Below are positions 8,977 through 18,168 of a DNA stretch of 64,000 bases, in pieces. The DNA is from Candidatus Amoebophilus asiaticus 5a2 (GTDB lineage Bacteria > Bacteroidota > Bacteroidia > Cytophagales > Amoebophilaceae): positions 1,096,001 through 1,160,000 of the forward strand of contig NC_010830.1 in the NCBI RefSeq assembly GCF_000020565.1. The letters are read 5' to 3'. Below the pieces are notes generated by a model. The model was given only the letters and a program-made list of their open reading frames with translations. It was not told the DNA's origin and ran no database searches. Within the stretch, counting starts at the first letter, position 1. Every line of letters begins with the position of its first letter. A program made the translations under genes and the position numbers.

Positions 8977-10917
8977 CTAACCGAAATAATGTGTTATTAG
9001 CGTATAGAGAAGCATTAATATACCTAGTATAGCAGGTAGTGAATTACACCATCGTACAAGCCTATTTCCAGCAATACGGTCTAAAATATTCATGCTACGT
9101 GCACTCATATAAAATCTTATATACCTTCTATAAAGATTATAGTTAGCAGCTAATATAGAAATTATTACTGAGAAAAATACAAGTGCTGCAGTAGGATGAA
9201 ACATACAGGCAATTAAAAATTCGTATAACAACCCTGCCAACATTATATAAGTAAACGAAATACCCCACGGTGTTGGACGCTGTTCTATTAATTGCTGAGC
9301 AGTAAACCCAATATGGTCTCTTGCAAATATATCAGCCTCTTGTTTTTGTAACATTTTTATTGCTTCCATCCGAGCTCTTCCACTAGCAAGATGTAGCGGT
9401 GTATAACCATCTTGATCTCTAGCTTCTATATTTGCGCCTTGCTCTTTTAATTGCTTGATTAATGTTGTATGGCCTTGTAAAGCAGCCCAATGTAAGGGGG
9501 TACGACCTTCATCATCTACAGTATCTATATTTGCCCCCTTCTCTTTTAAGAAATTGATTACTGCTGCATGGTGATTTTCAACAGCCAAACTTAATGGATT
9601 ATAACCATGCTTATTCTGACGGTCTATAGTAATTCCCTTTTTTATTAAAAATCGTGCTACTGCCACGTGACCTTTTTTAGCAGCATGATGTAATGCAGAC
9701 TCATTATTATTGTTTTTAACATTTATAATGCTGCCCCACTCTTTTATCAGTAATTTAACTGCTTTTAGCTGTCCTGCTTCAGCAGCATAATGTAGCGGAG
9801 AATTACCGGACTTATCTTTAGTTTCTGCATTAATACCTTGCCTTATTAAAAGTTCAACTACTTCTGGATTTCCTCCTTTAGCAGCCCAGTGTAATACTGT
9901 CTCGTTATTGTTGTTCTTGCTAGTTACTATATCATAACCCCATTGCTTTATCAACAGCTCAACTATTTCTAACTGTCCAGCTACAGCAGCATGATGCAGC
10001 GGAGAGTTGCCGTGTATATCCTTGATTTTAATATCTGCGCTTTTTTCACGTAGTAGCTTTATTCCTTCTTCACTGCTTACTTGTACAGCTATATGCAAGG
10101 GTGTTTCTCCTTGCTTGTTTCTAGCATTTATATCAGCACCTAGTTCTATCAATCGTCTAACTATTGCTTCTATATAACTTTTCTTAATAGCTGCCAAACA
10201 ACAATGTACAAGACTAGTACGATCAACACTTTTAAAGATAGGAGTGGTATATGTTTCTGATAAAGGTTGTAAATAATTATTTAGAAATATGTCAACATGC
10301 TTGATAGCCAGGTGCAAAGCTGTATTCCCATTTATGTCCTTAAAATTAACTTTAGTGCCTGCCTCTATTAATGCTTGAATACTTTCTATATCCATACTTT
10401 CAATAGCCTCATGCAAGGAATACATGTTATTTCCTTTTTCCTTTCTTTTTTGAATTGCTTCACTTGCTGACTTACCAATGATTTTGCTGAGTCTTGTTTC
10501 TGTAGCTTTACCACCATGACTTTTATTTTTATTAGTCATAGAATTTTCTTCTCCTTCTAATACTTTCTCTTTACCTTTTTTATCTTTTCTTCTACGCCTT
10601 AGTCCCATACTATTACCGCTATTAGACGAACCATTTCCTTGTAAAGTTTCCTGATCAGATGGATGCTCATAGGTAGGGACAGTTGTAGCTACCTCTTGAT
10701 ATTCAGTACTTGGTGCAGAAGATGAACTACTAGTGGTTCTTCCTACCAGGGTTTGCTCCTTACCCCTTTGCCTATTTATATTTTGTACTGTAGTATTTTG
10801 ATTTTTCTCCATAGGATTAGGCAAAGGAGAATTGCCGCAACTTTGCATTTGCAAAAATAAGTTGGTAAGCAAAAGGCAGATTACTAATTGATGCGTTAAA
10901 TTGTATTTCCTCTGCAT
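8977..10917 (-). CDS. Ankyrin-repeat lipoprotein with C-terminal membrane segments
   Basis: This 646-aa protein has a lipoprotein signal with the Cys in LQMQSCG (about residue 27), a Ser/Thr/Gly-rich low-complexity linker to about 160, and then about eleven ankyrin repeats (about 165-555) with clear TPLHxA motifs. Two or three hydrophobic segments lie in the last ~90 residues. Ankyrin arrays mediate protein-protein contacts; in amoeba symbionts such proteins are candidate host-interacting effectors (inference). The combination of a lipid anchor and C-terminal membrane helices suggests it stays in the bacterial envelope. Its 3' end lies 5 bp from an IS200 right end. The coding sequence appears unbroken. 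Confidence 0.85.
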   Translation of the reverse strand: MQRKYNLTHQLVICLLLTNLFLQMQSCGNSPLPNPMEKNQNTTVQNINRQRGKEQTLVGRTTSSSSSAPSTEYQEVATTVPTYEHPSDQETLQGNGSSNSGNSMGLRRRRKDKKGKEKVLEGEENSMTNKNKSHGGKATETRLSKIIGKSASEAIQKRKEKGNNMYSLHEAIESMDIESIQALIEAGTKVNFKDINGNTALHLAIKHVDIFLNNYLQPLSETYTTPIFKSVDRTSLVHCCLAAIKKSYIEAIVRRLIELGADINARNKQGETPLHIAVQVSSEEGIKLLREKSADIKIKDIHGNSPLHHAAVAGQLEIVELLIKQWGYDIVTSKNNNNETVLHWAAKGGNPEVVELLIRQGINAETKDKSGNSPLHYAAEAGQLKAVKLLIKEWGSIINVKNNNNESALHHAAKKGHVAVARFLIKKGITIDRQNKHGYNPLSLAVENHHAAVINFLKEKGANIDTVDDEGRTPLHWAALQGHTTLIKQLKEQGANIEARDQDGYTPLHLASGRARMEAIKMLQKQEADIFARDHIGFTAQQLIEQRPTPWGISFTYIMLAGLLYEFLIACMFHPTAALVFFSVIISILAANYNLYRRYIRFYMSARSMNILDRIAGNRLVRWCNSLPAILGILMLLYTLITHYFG

Positions 10918-11105
10918 AAGTTTTGAATATCCAAAAGCATTAGGTTCCTTTTAAAATAAATTTTTTTAAGTAAAGTTTCTTTTAGATTATTGTAATTCTT
11001 AAAATGTTGCGTCTATAATAGCCTATATGATGCTTTTATCCAAATTGCAAGCATACTTTGAAGCTATTCTAACACATTTCGAACTGTATAGTATGTTTTT
11101 ATATA

Positions 11106-11113
11106 TAAATTTG
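11106..11113 (+). promoter_or_regulatory. Candidate Bacteroidetes -7 box for cca
   Basis: TAAATTTG fits the Bacteroidetes -7 consensus TAnnTTTG and lies 80 bp before the cca start, preceded by AT-rich DNA. No good -33 TTTG element is visible at the usual spacing, so this is a weak call. Confidence 0.35.
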
Positions 11114-11193
11114 AATTAATGGTTTTATCGAACCTCATCAAGATTAAACAAAGAAATATATACTCAGTTAGATAATCCTTATTTACCATAAAA

Positions 11194-12618
11194 ATGAATT
11201 ATAGCAATTGGCTGAAAAAATATCCTGTATTACAAAAAATTGGAGATACGGCAGATCGGCTTGGGATAGAAACTTGTGTAGTAGGCGGATTTGTTCGTGA
11301 TTTGTTTTTGCAGCGTCCTTCCAAAGATATTGATATTGTATGTGTAGGTAATGGTATTGAATTGGCACAAGCAGTTGCGCAAGAGCTAGGAGAAGATATA
11401 GTTGTACATATATTTAAAACTTTTGGTACGGCTATGTTACGCTGGCAAGATAATGAAGTAGAGTTTGTAGGCGCTAGGAAGGAATCTTATAGTCGTGATT
11501 CTAGGAATCCTGAAGTGACGCAAGGGACCCTTGTTGATGATCAGTTGCGGAGAGACTTTACAATTAATACACTTGCCATTCGAATAAATAAATCTCAGTG
11601 GGGGGAGTTGATTGATGACTTAGGTGGAGTATCAGATTTGCAACAGAAAATCATTAAAACTCCTTTAGACCCAGGTATTACTTTTTCTGATGACCCACTG
11701 CGCATGATGCGTGCTATTCGTTTTGCTACTCAACTACGTTTTACTATAGATGAGGTTACGTTGATGTCTATTCAGCAGCATGCAGAACGTATTAAAATCA
11801 TTTCTCAAGAAAGAATTACCGAGGAATTAAACAAGATTATATTGGCTGATATCCCTTCTAAAGGGTTTAAATTATTATTTGACACTGGCTTGCTCAAACT
11901 CTTCTTTCCGGCACTAGTAAATCTACAGGGTAAAGAGACAATTCAAGGATACACCCATAAAGATAATTTTTATCATACATTACAAGTTTTAGATAATATA
12001 GCCAAGCATACTAATAATTTGTGGCTACGGTGGGCTGCCATTTTACATGATATTGCTAAGCCATTAACTAAAAGTTTTAGTCCAGAAATCGGATTTTCTT
12101 TTCATGGACATGAAGATTTAGGAGCTAAGCTAGTTCCAAAGATTTTCAGACAGTTAAAGTTGCCACTTTCTGAAAAAATGGAGTATGTACAAAAATTAGT
12201 TCGTTTACATTTAAGGCCTATTGCAATAGCACAAGATGTGGTAACAGATTCGGCTGTTAGAAGATTGATTTATGAAGCAGGAGATGATTTAGAAGATTTG
12301 ATGCTATTGTGTAGAGCAGATATTACTTCCAATAATCCTACAAAAGTAAAGCAATACCTTGGAAACTTTGATAAGGTAGAAAGAAAGGTAATAGAAGTAG
12401 AAGAAAGAGATCAGATTAGGAATTTGCAGCCTGTTATTACAGGAGATATTATTATGCAAACTTTTCAACTTAAACCTTCTAGGATGATAGGAGAAATAAA
12501 AGCTGCCATTAAAGAAGCTATTCTAGAAGGAGAGATTCGGAATGAGTATGAGGAAGCCTTTACCTATATGTTGCAGATTGGCAAGTCTTATGGATTAGTT
12601 CCAATTTCTTCACACTAG
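11194..12618 (+). CDS. cca: CCA tRNA nucleotidyltransferase with HD domain
   Basis: Adds or repairs the 3' CCA end of tRNAs, an essential step in the cytoplasm. The 474-aa protein has the class II polymerase-beta nucleotidyltransferase core: GGFVRDLFL near residue 31 and the metal-binding DIDIV near 47. The RRDFTINTLA motif is near 123 and DDPLRMMRAIRFA near 165. A C-terminal HD phosphohydrolase domain has HDIAKP near 288 and HxxG residues beyond. The length is typical for Bacteroidetes. The stop codon lies at the edge of an IS-end-like sequence, so the last residue or two may be altered. It stands alone after a probable promoter at 11106. Confidence 0.93.
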   Translation: MNYSNWLKKYPVLQKIGDTADRLGIETCVVGGFVRDLFLQRPSKDIDIVCVGNGIELAQAVAQELGEDIVVHIFKTFGTAMLRWQDNEVEFVGARKESYSRDSRNPEVTQGTLVDDQLRRDFTINTLAIRINKSQWGELIDDLGGVSDLQQKIIKTPLDPGITFSDDPLRMMRAIRFATQLRFTIDEVTLMSIQQHAERIKIISQERITEELNKIILADIPSKGFKLLFDTGLLKLFFPALVNLQGKETIQGYTHKDNFYHTLQVLDNIAKHTNNLWLRWAAILHDIAKPLTKSFSPEIGFSFHGHEDLGAKLVPKIFRQLKLPLSEKMEYVQKLVRLHLRPIAIAQDVVTDSAVRRLIYEAGDDLEDLMLLCRADITSNNPTKVKQYLGNFDKVERKVIEVEERDQIRNLQPVITGDIIMQTFQLKPSRMIGEIKAAIKEAILEGEIRNEYEEAFTYMLQIGKSYGLVPISSH

Positions 12619-12655
12619 GGCTGCTGCGAAAGAGATAAAATAGAGAAAGTTTTTA
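12617..12655. repeat. Solitary IS5-type end remnant
   Basis: AGGGCTGCTGCGAAAGAG followed by ATAAAATAGAG closely matches the terminal sequence of the IS5-type element at 23350 (AGACCTACTGCGAAAGAG then GTAAAATAGAG). No second end or transposase is present nearby, so this is a relic end. It begins inside the stop codon region of cca. The rest of 12656-12790 shows nothing recognisable. Confidence 0.6.
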
Positions 12656-12790
12656 GAAGTAAGCAGACATTTAGTGTTATTATCTGTCTGACCCATATAA
12701 AAGTAATGGATTTTTATGCATTACTTCCTCCCATTCACTTGTACTGACTTCTTTTCTTGTTGACCAATACCCCTTGCACTCTTTAAAAAT

Positions 12791-14152
12791 TTGTCTAAAT
12801 TCTTTACACTAAAGGAGGCTAATACCCTTATAGTTACAGACACCCCGATTGATGCTTTAAGCTACCGGCAGTTAAGCGCAAGAGAAGATTCCTCTTGGAA
12901 GCATGTCCGAAAAGCTACCCAGCAAGCAAAAGAGCTAGATAAAGATCAGGGGAAAACAGCTTATTTAAGTACTTGCGGTTATCTTAGTCCTTCTATGTAT
13001 GAGGATTTCAAGCAGGTGGCAAAGCTTGCTAAAGAGGACAAGAAGACTGTTGTCGTGGCTTTTAATGCAGATACGGATGGGCAAAGTATGGCTAGAAGTT
13101 TAGCGTATGTACTTAAAAATGAGGATGTTGCTTATCGGGTGGAAGTGCCCCTCCAGGGGAAAAGCTGGAATGAGGTGCTTACTCAAAAAAGAGACTTACA
13201 TCGTCTAGAGGATAGCAAGAGTATAGCCGCTAAAACATGGGCAGCGTTTGAAGAAAAGCCCTATGAGGCTTCTTTACTGCATCAAATAGGTATTGAAAAA
13301 GATACGCATGAGGCTTTTAGAAACGTCATAAAAACAAATGAAAAAGAGATTTTAGTTGCTTTACAGCGGGACAGCAGCAAAGAAAACGTTGTGTCCACTT
13401 GGAATTTGAACTGGGATAAAGAAAAAGGATATAAAGAATATATAGACCCAGGTCCTGTTATCTCCATCCTTAAAGGTAATATAAGGCAAGCTGAAAGGGT
13501 AGTTTTAACGACTTCTCCCTTAGATGCCTTATTACACTATCAAAAAGAGCTACAAGCTATCCCAGTAGGTCAGAAGCTTATAGAGGACATTAGCCAAAAG
13601 CCTTCTGATTTATCTGTTCACCAGCCAGAGGAGCAAGGATTACAACAAGCTGAAAAGTCTGCATTTACTACATCTTCTCTGGATAATCTTTTAAGCTACA
13701 AATATCAAAAAGAAGTACAGGCCGCTGCATCTAAAGAAACTGTTAATAAGCTTTCTACAATGCCTGGGCAACATATGGATGAGCGCTTAGATAAGATCGA
13801 TAATACTTGCTATATCTACGTAAAGGCTAAAGAGAAAAGGCATCTACTAGAAGAACCACTAAATAGAGTATTACAAGAAGTACAAAGTGAAAAGAAAGAA
13901 CTAATTATAGCTGCTAGTAAGGGAATGAATAGGCTAACAGAAGTGCTTGAATATGTTTTAGAAAAGCAGCAATATCAGTACAGTAAAGATATGGTGGAAA
14001 TGCCAGCAGTTAGCCAAGACTTAGCAGCTAGTTTAGGTAGTGGTATTAGCCTTTTTGCTGCCCTTGCAAGCACAAATCGTAGTATGGATGGTGAAGATTA
14101 TGATGAGGATGATGATAAGAAAAAGAGACACTCCCTAAAAAGGGGTATGTAA
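12791..14152 (+). CDS. Toprim-like repeat protein, probably from a conjugative/mobilisable element
   Basis: The N-terminal ~120 residues read like a Toprim-type nucleotidyl-transfer domain: LIVTDTPIDALSY near 14 and VVVAFNADTDGQSMA near 90. This is the pattern found in Toprim_2/DUF3991 proteins of mobile elements. The usual catalytic Glu before the PIDALS turn is Thr here. The same turn recurs twice more, as VVLTTSPLDALLHY near 240 and AFTTSSLDNLLSY near 295, which suggests internally repeated, probably non-catalytic copies. The end is an acidic-basic tail (DEDDDKKKRH). The TTG start at 12791 is uncertain; the N-terminus may be truncated relative to a larger primase or relaxase. It lies beside the tra remnants, which supports a mobile-element origin. 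Confidence 0.55.
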   Translation: MSKFFTLKEANTLIVTDTPIDALSYRQLSAREDSSWKHVRKATQQAKELDKDQGKTAYLSTCGYLSPSMYEDFKQVAKLAKEDKKTVVVAFNADTDGQSMARSLAYVLKNEDVAYRVEVPLQGKSWNEVLTQKRDLHRLEDSKSIAAKTWAAFEEKPYEASLLHQIGIEKDTHEAFRNVIKTNEKEILVALQRDSSKENVVSTWNLNWDKEKGYKEYIDPGPVISILKGNIRQAERVVLTTSPLDALLHYQKELQAIPVGQKLIEDISQKPSDLSVHQPEEQGLQQAEKSAFTTSSLDNLLSYKYQKEVQAAASKETVNKLSTMPGQHMDERLDKIDNTCYIYVKAKEKRHLLEEPLNRVLQEVQSEKKELIIAASKGMNRLTEVLEYVLEKQQYQYSKDMVEMPAVSQDLAASLGSGISLFAALASTNRSMDGEDYDEDDDKKKRHSLKRGM

Positions 14153-14330
14153 AGCTAATTACTGTGTTTTAATGGTCAGTCGTGGAATTAGTAAATATGT
14201 TGATTGAGGATAAATTTCTTTATTGAAAGGGTATAACGACGCTTCAACTATAACTATAAATCCTCTTATTTCTTGCACATAAGCTAGCTATATCCTAATA
14301 TGCTTCCTAGATAATTCAATCCTTAAAAAC

Positions 14331-14630
14331 ATGAAAGAAACTTATAAGCTGAGCCATAAGTTTATGGCCTCTATTTTAGTTGTATGCTTATTCTTACAAA
14401 GCTGCGGCTTTACTAATTCCCCCTTACATATTCCTTTAAGAAAGGATAATGGTATAGAAGCAAATTATCAGTCTATTCTAAATAAAAAATTTACAGCAGA
14501 AGGAAATTGTCAGGTTACTTTTTATGAGTATAAAGGAGAGTTGCAAGCTAGTATAGAGCCATATAATGAGAAGTATAAAGTTTATAATTGTATACCTGTT
14601 AAGGTAGAAGAAGGATTGAATTTAATCTCT
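14331..14630 (+). pseudogene. Truncated lipoprotein: N-terminal module cut by IS200
   Basis: About 100 residues: a lipoprotein signal ending in LFLQSCG, a short linker with PLHIPL, and the module FTAEGNCQVTFYEYKGELQA...CIPVKVEEGLNLI. The same module starts the giant proteins at 19641, 34165 and 41798. The frame ends in a stop formed at the left end of the IS200 copy. The DNA after the IS is an unrelated traG fragment, so the rest of this gene is not beyond the insertion: a rearrangement, not a simple insertion, cut it. Confidence 0.8.
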
Positions 14631-15147
14631 TAGGGTTGAATTCCCCGCCGCTTGCGGCGTAAATTGCATATGTGAGTAAATATATCCATAAGAGTCATAA
14701 TGTAACAGTGTTGTTGTATCATTTGGTCTTACCAGCAAAATATAGGCGTGTAGTTTTTGATAAGGAAGTAGATGAAGCCTTGAAAGAAATTTGTATTAAG
14801 ATTGAAGAGCGTTATCAAATTAAGTTTTTAGAAATAGGAACCGATAAAGACCATGTATATATGCTGGTACAGAGCGTTCCAACATATAGCATAACCAAAC
14901 TCGTAACGCTAATCAAAAGTCTTACGGCAAGGGAAATATTCAAGCTGTGTCGGCAAGTAAAGAAGCAATTATGGGGTGGGGAGTTTTGGAGTGATGGATA
15001 TTTTGCAACTACTGTAGGTAAGCATGGAGATGAGAAGATGATAGCGCGTTATGTGCAAAATCAAGGTAATACGTATGAGATGTTATACGAGAGTAGGCAG
15101 CTAAGGTTGTTTTGAATACCCCGCTGCTTGCGGCGGGGTTATTTATT
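14625..15147 (+). mobile_element. IS200/IS605-type element, full copy
   Basis: Same ~523-bp element as at 8449, with both end hairpins. It forms the junction between a lipoprotein fragment on the left and a traG fragment on the right, two genes that do not belong together. Recombination between IS copies, or deletion next to it, is the simplest explanation. Confidence 0.88.
14672..15115 (+). CDS. tnpA: IS200-type Y1 transposase TnpA
   Basis: Identical in protein sequence to the copy at 8497: 147 aa, HUH motif with Tyr in place of the second His, and catalytic Tyr in YVQNQG. Identity between copies implies recent spread. GTG start. Confidence 0.9.
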   Translation: MSKYIHKSHNVTVLLYHLVLPAKYRRVVFDKEVDEALKEICIKIEERYQIKFLEIGTDKDHVYMLVQSVPTYSITKLVTLIKSLTAREIFKLCRQVKKQLWGGEFWSDGYFATTVGKHGDEKMIARYVQNQGNTYEMLYESRQLRLF

Positions 15148-16260
15148 GGGAAAATGATCAAAGACCGGTATTATGCTGGGCATACGGTCATTGTCATTGA
15201 TAGTGGCGGTACATATCGTTCCTTATTTCGAGCATTAGGAGGGAAGTATATTGAATATACCTCCGAAAAGCCCCTTAAGCTGAACCCATTTCTTATAAAA
15301 AAGACAGAAGGTAGGTATATCCCTGATTCTTACAAGATCTCCTTTTTATCTAACTTCATCGCTAAGATGTGGAAGGAAGATCTTAAAAACAATCCTATTG
15401 CGCCTGTCGAATATGCCCTTCTTTCTAAGTTCTTGACTTTATACTACGAGTCTTTACCTAAGGATGAAATTCCTACCTTAACAAGATTCTGCACATGGGT
15501 GAAAGGCTATGTGGCAGAAGAGGCCATTGATACAACTTTATTTAATATCAATAACTTTTTAATTGTTCTAGAGCCTTTTACTCAGGGCATTTATAAAGAG
15601 CATTTTAACTCTACGGAAGTCGTTTATTTAGAGGATAGCCGTTTGCTATGCTTTGAGCTTGAATCCGTAAAAAGTGACAGTAAACTCTATCCGCTGGTTG
15701 TTAAGGTACTCTTTGATTATGTGATGCAAATTGTCGCCAGCCAGCCAGAACAGATCAAAGCGATTAAGGTAGAGGAAGGATGGACCATGCTCGATGATTC
15801 TTCTAAGGATTATATTGAAGAACTTTTTAGGAAAGGAAGAAAAACAAATACTGCTATTTGGATTATTACCCAGAATGTAGATGAGATTAGAGATTCTTCA
15901 ATAGCCGGAGCCATGAAAAACAATGCTTCTACCTTTATCCTGCTCTATAATGACAAGGAATCGGTCAGGCGTGATATAGCAGACTTTCTAGGCATGAATG
16001 CTTTTGATATGGAAAAATATGCATCCCTTAGAAGACGCGATAGCTATTTGAATGGCTATCGGGAAGTGTTTATTAAAGAGATGGACAAGTCAGCTGTTTG
16101 GCGTATTGAAACATCGCTTTTTGAGCATGCTATTTTAACTTCTAGGCCCGATGAGCGCAATGCCATGGCTCAGTTAATACGATTAGCAGAAGGAGATATT
16201 GAAATGGCTTCTGTGACCTGGGTCAGGCAGCTTTTAGATAAAATCGTACGCTATGAATGA
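15148..16260 (+). pseudogene. traG: traG fragment: C-terminal half of a VirB4-like conjugation ATPase
   Basis: TraG/VirB4 ATPases power type IV secretion during conjugation. Only about the last 370 residues remain. They start just after the Walker A region: GKMIKDRYYAGHTVIVIDSGG, then LNPFL, a Walker B region AIKVEEGWTMLDD near residue 210 of the fragment, and the conserved RKTNTAIWIITQNVDEI. The N-terminal half is gone, replaced by the IS200 copy. An apparent start at 15112 lies within the IS. Its stop overlaps the start of the traJ-like gene by 8 bp, keeping the operon layout. The fragment cannot be a working ATPase. Confidence 0.85.
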
Positions 16261-17146
16261 TATCGTAGACTTTATTTTACCCACTTGCGCAGGTGTTCCT
16301 GATGCTATGTGGATTGTAGTATCAGCTATGCTGCAAGTGATGCTTAAGATGTGCTGGAAGGCTTTTGGGACTTTGATGATGATCAAGCTCCTTTGGGAAG
16401 GTTTTATGGATATTTCAAGTGGTACGCTAGATCTAAGAACCCATATCAAAACGCTTTCCCATGCCCTTTTGGTTGCCCTGTTTTTAACTCACTACAAGTT
16501 TATTATCATGTATTTTGATAGTTTTATTAGTGCGTTCTGTATTGATCAGAAGGACCTGGCGACTCAAATAGGCAGTTACTTGAAAGGCAGTGCCGAGCAG
16601 TATGAGCAAGAATTTCAAGCCTATAGCGAGGGTAAAAGTTGGTTTACAGTTATCAAATCTTTTCTTAAAGTCATCTTTGATTTTGTTCCTAAAATGCTAG
16701 CAATGGTTTCTCATGGAGGAGCTGTTCGGCTTATGCATGCTATCAAAGTAATGATTCTAATTCCTACCATTATACTAGGTCCTATATCGGCTGTTTTATC
16801 TTTTCTGCCGGGGCCCTTTAAAAAGAGCTTTTCTAACTGGTCCAAAAGTTACATCAACATTACTTCTTGGGCTATTACCCTGCATATTTTTAGTGTTCTA
16901 GCAAAGTTCTATGGAATAAGCTCTTTTTGGATGAAAACAGGTTCTAACGCTTCGCTGGCCGGTGAAGCAGTGGGTCATATAATACTTTCCATAGGGCTAT
17001 TTATAGCTATTTTATTAACCCCGACTTTTACTTCTAAACTCTTAGGAAGTGCTATTGTAGCCAATGTAGGCCAGGCTCTGAATATGGCTTCGAGTAAAAT
17101 GGGGCTCGCTAGAAGGCTTAGTAAACACATGACTAAAATCAAATAA
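16253..17146 (+). CDS. traJ: TraJ-like conjugative transfer membrane protein
   Basis: This 297-aa polytopic membrane protein has about six hydrophobic segments, beginning VDFILPTCAGVPDAMWIVVSAML. It includes an acidic-Ser loop and a long hydrophobic C-terminal half (LMHAIKVMILIPTIILGPISAVLSF). Position directly after traG and topology match TraJ of Bacteroidetes conjugative elements, a VirB6/TrbL-like inner-membrane channel component. It overlaps traG by 8 bp, and the next gene starts 1 bp after its stop, so they are translationally coupled. The gene looks intact, but without a complete traG the apparatus cannot work. Identity as TraJ is by context and topology. Confidence 0.7.
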   Translation: MNDIVDFILPTCAGVPDAMWIVVSAMLQVMLKMCWKAFGTLMMIKLLWEGFMDISSGTLDLRTHIKTLSHALLVALFLTHYKFIIMYFDSFISAFCIDQKDLATQIGSYLKGSAEQYEQEFQAYSEGKSWFTVIKSFLKVIFDFVPKMLAMVSHGGAVRLMHAIKVMILIPTIILGPISAVLSFLPGPFKKSFSNWSKSYINITSWAITLHIFSVLAKFYGISSFWMKTGSNASLAGEAVGHIILSIGLFIAILLTPTFTSKLLGSAIVANVGQALNMASSKMGLARRLSKHMTKIK

Positions 17147-17147
17147 C

Positions 17148-17789
17148 ATGCGTCGCATATTCACTTTACTAACAGTTATGCTTGTTATCTCATACCATCC
17201 ATCGTATGCAGGCAGACTCGCTAGGAAAGCCAATATCAAGCTAGAAGAAGCTAAAGAAGCTATTGGAGAGAGGATAGATGAAAAAATCAACTTCTCTGGC
17301 AGGCTCAAATATGGAGTTAAGTCAATGCTTAATAAGTTTCCAGGTGGCGGATTTTTTACTTCTATCTTTGATGGGGGTGGCATGGAGGCAAAGGTAGATC
17401 GCATTGATAAAAGGCAGAAAACATCCCTCGACAGAATTCGAGAAATTGCTCATGAAGCCTTGCATACCAAAAAAAAGGTAGAGGAGATGTATTACTTTAA
17501 AAAGCGATCACAAGATCAAGCCACATTCTTAGCCAAAGGACTGAAAAAAGGATCTTTTAAGAAGTTTTTAGGGGCCCTGGTAGAAAATGGCTTACAAATA
17601 CCCATCAATCCAGCTGAATATATTCCAAATATCCCTTCCTTTAAAAACTTAAAACAGAGTTTAGAGCTAGATCTTTCTCTTGAGAAGAATGTTCTAGGGC
17701 AAGGGAAACATTTACTCAGCAATACGCGTGCTTCTATGCTTTCAAGCAATTTGCTTCAAACCAGTCCTAAACAATTTGATAAGCAGTAA
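17148..17789 (+). CDS. Exported conjugation-region protein, possibly TraI/TrbJ-like
   Basis: The 213-aa product starts with a clear Sec signal peptide (MRRIFTLLTVMLVISYHPSYAG), then a charged helical region with a Lys/Glu-rich segment. It sits between traJ-like and traK genes where Bacteroidetes elements often carry a small exported protein (TraI/TrbJ class), but I see no diagnostic motif. Its 3' end overlaps the next ORF (17728) in another frame. The residues after its stop, read one frame over, continue naturally (SNEQAEAYEHQLQEALKAK). The two ORFs may therefore be one gene broken by a single-base indel near 17785. Confidence 0.55.
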   Translation: MRRIFTLLTVMLVISYHPSYAGRLARKANIKLEEAKEAIGERIDEKINFSGRLKYGVKSMLNKFPGGGFFTSIFDGGGMEAKVDRIDKRQKTSLDRIREIAHEALHTKKKVEEMYYFKKRSQDQATFLAKGLKKGSFKKFLGALVENGLQIPINPAEYIPNIPSFKNLKQSLELDLSLEKNVLGQGKHLLSNTRASMLSSNLLQTSPKQFDKQ

Positions 17790-18168
17790 CGAGCAAGCAG
17801 AAGCTTATGAACATCAGCTCCAAGAGGCTTTAAAGGCTAAATCGGTAGCTACTGTCAAAATATATAAAGCAGAGATTGATAGGCTCGAGAAAGAGATTAA
17901 GCTGCTCGAGGAGGCTAAAAGCAAAAAAGGTTTGACAGTGGGTGATGTGATGCAAATGGAACTGGTGATTGATAGTAAACGGCGAGATGTTCGAGAGCTT
18001 AACGAGAAAGTAGACGATCGTATAGCGGGTGATTTAGAGCTCGATGAGGAAGAGAAAGAAAAGATGGCTATTTATAAGGCTACTCGAGATCTCAAAGAGT
18101 TAGACGATTTTTTAGAAAAAGATAGGCAAAGGATACAAGCTAAATATAGCCACCTGTGGAGCCTTTAA
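17728..18168 (+). CDS. Coiled-coil protein, likely 3' part of the preceding gene
   Basis: From about residue 20 the 146-aa frame is a strongly charged coiled coil (AEIDRLEKEIKLLEEAKSKK, DLKELDDFLEKDRQ). The first ~20 residues overlap the upstream gene and look like out-of-frame noise. I think the real protein begins in the upstream frame and that a frameshift separates them, but an independent start inside the overlap cannot be excluded. The stop overlaps the traK start by 13 bp, so the operon stays compact. Confidence 0.5.
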   Translation: MLLCFQAICFKPVLNNLISSNEQAEAYEHQLQEALKAKSVATVKIYKAEIDRLEKEIKLLEEAKSKKGLTVGDVMQMELVIDSKRRDVRELNEKVDDRIAGDLELDEEEKEKMAIYKATRDLKELDDFLEKDRQRIQAKYSHLWSL

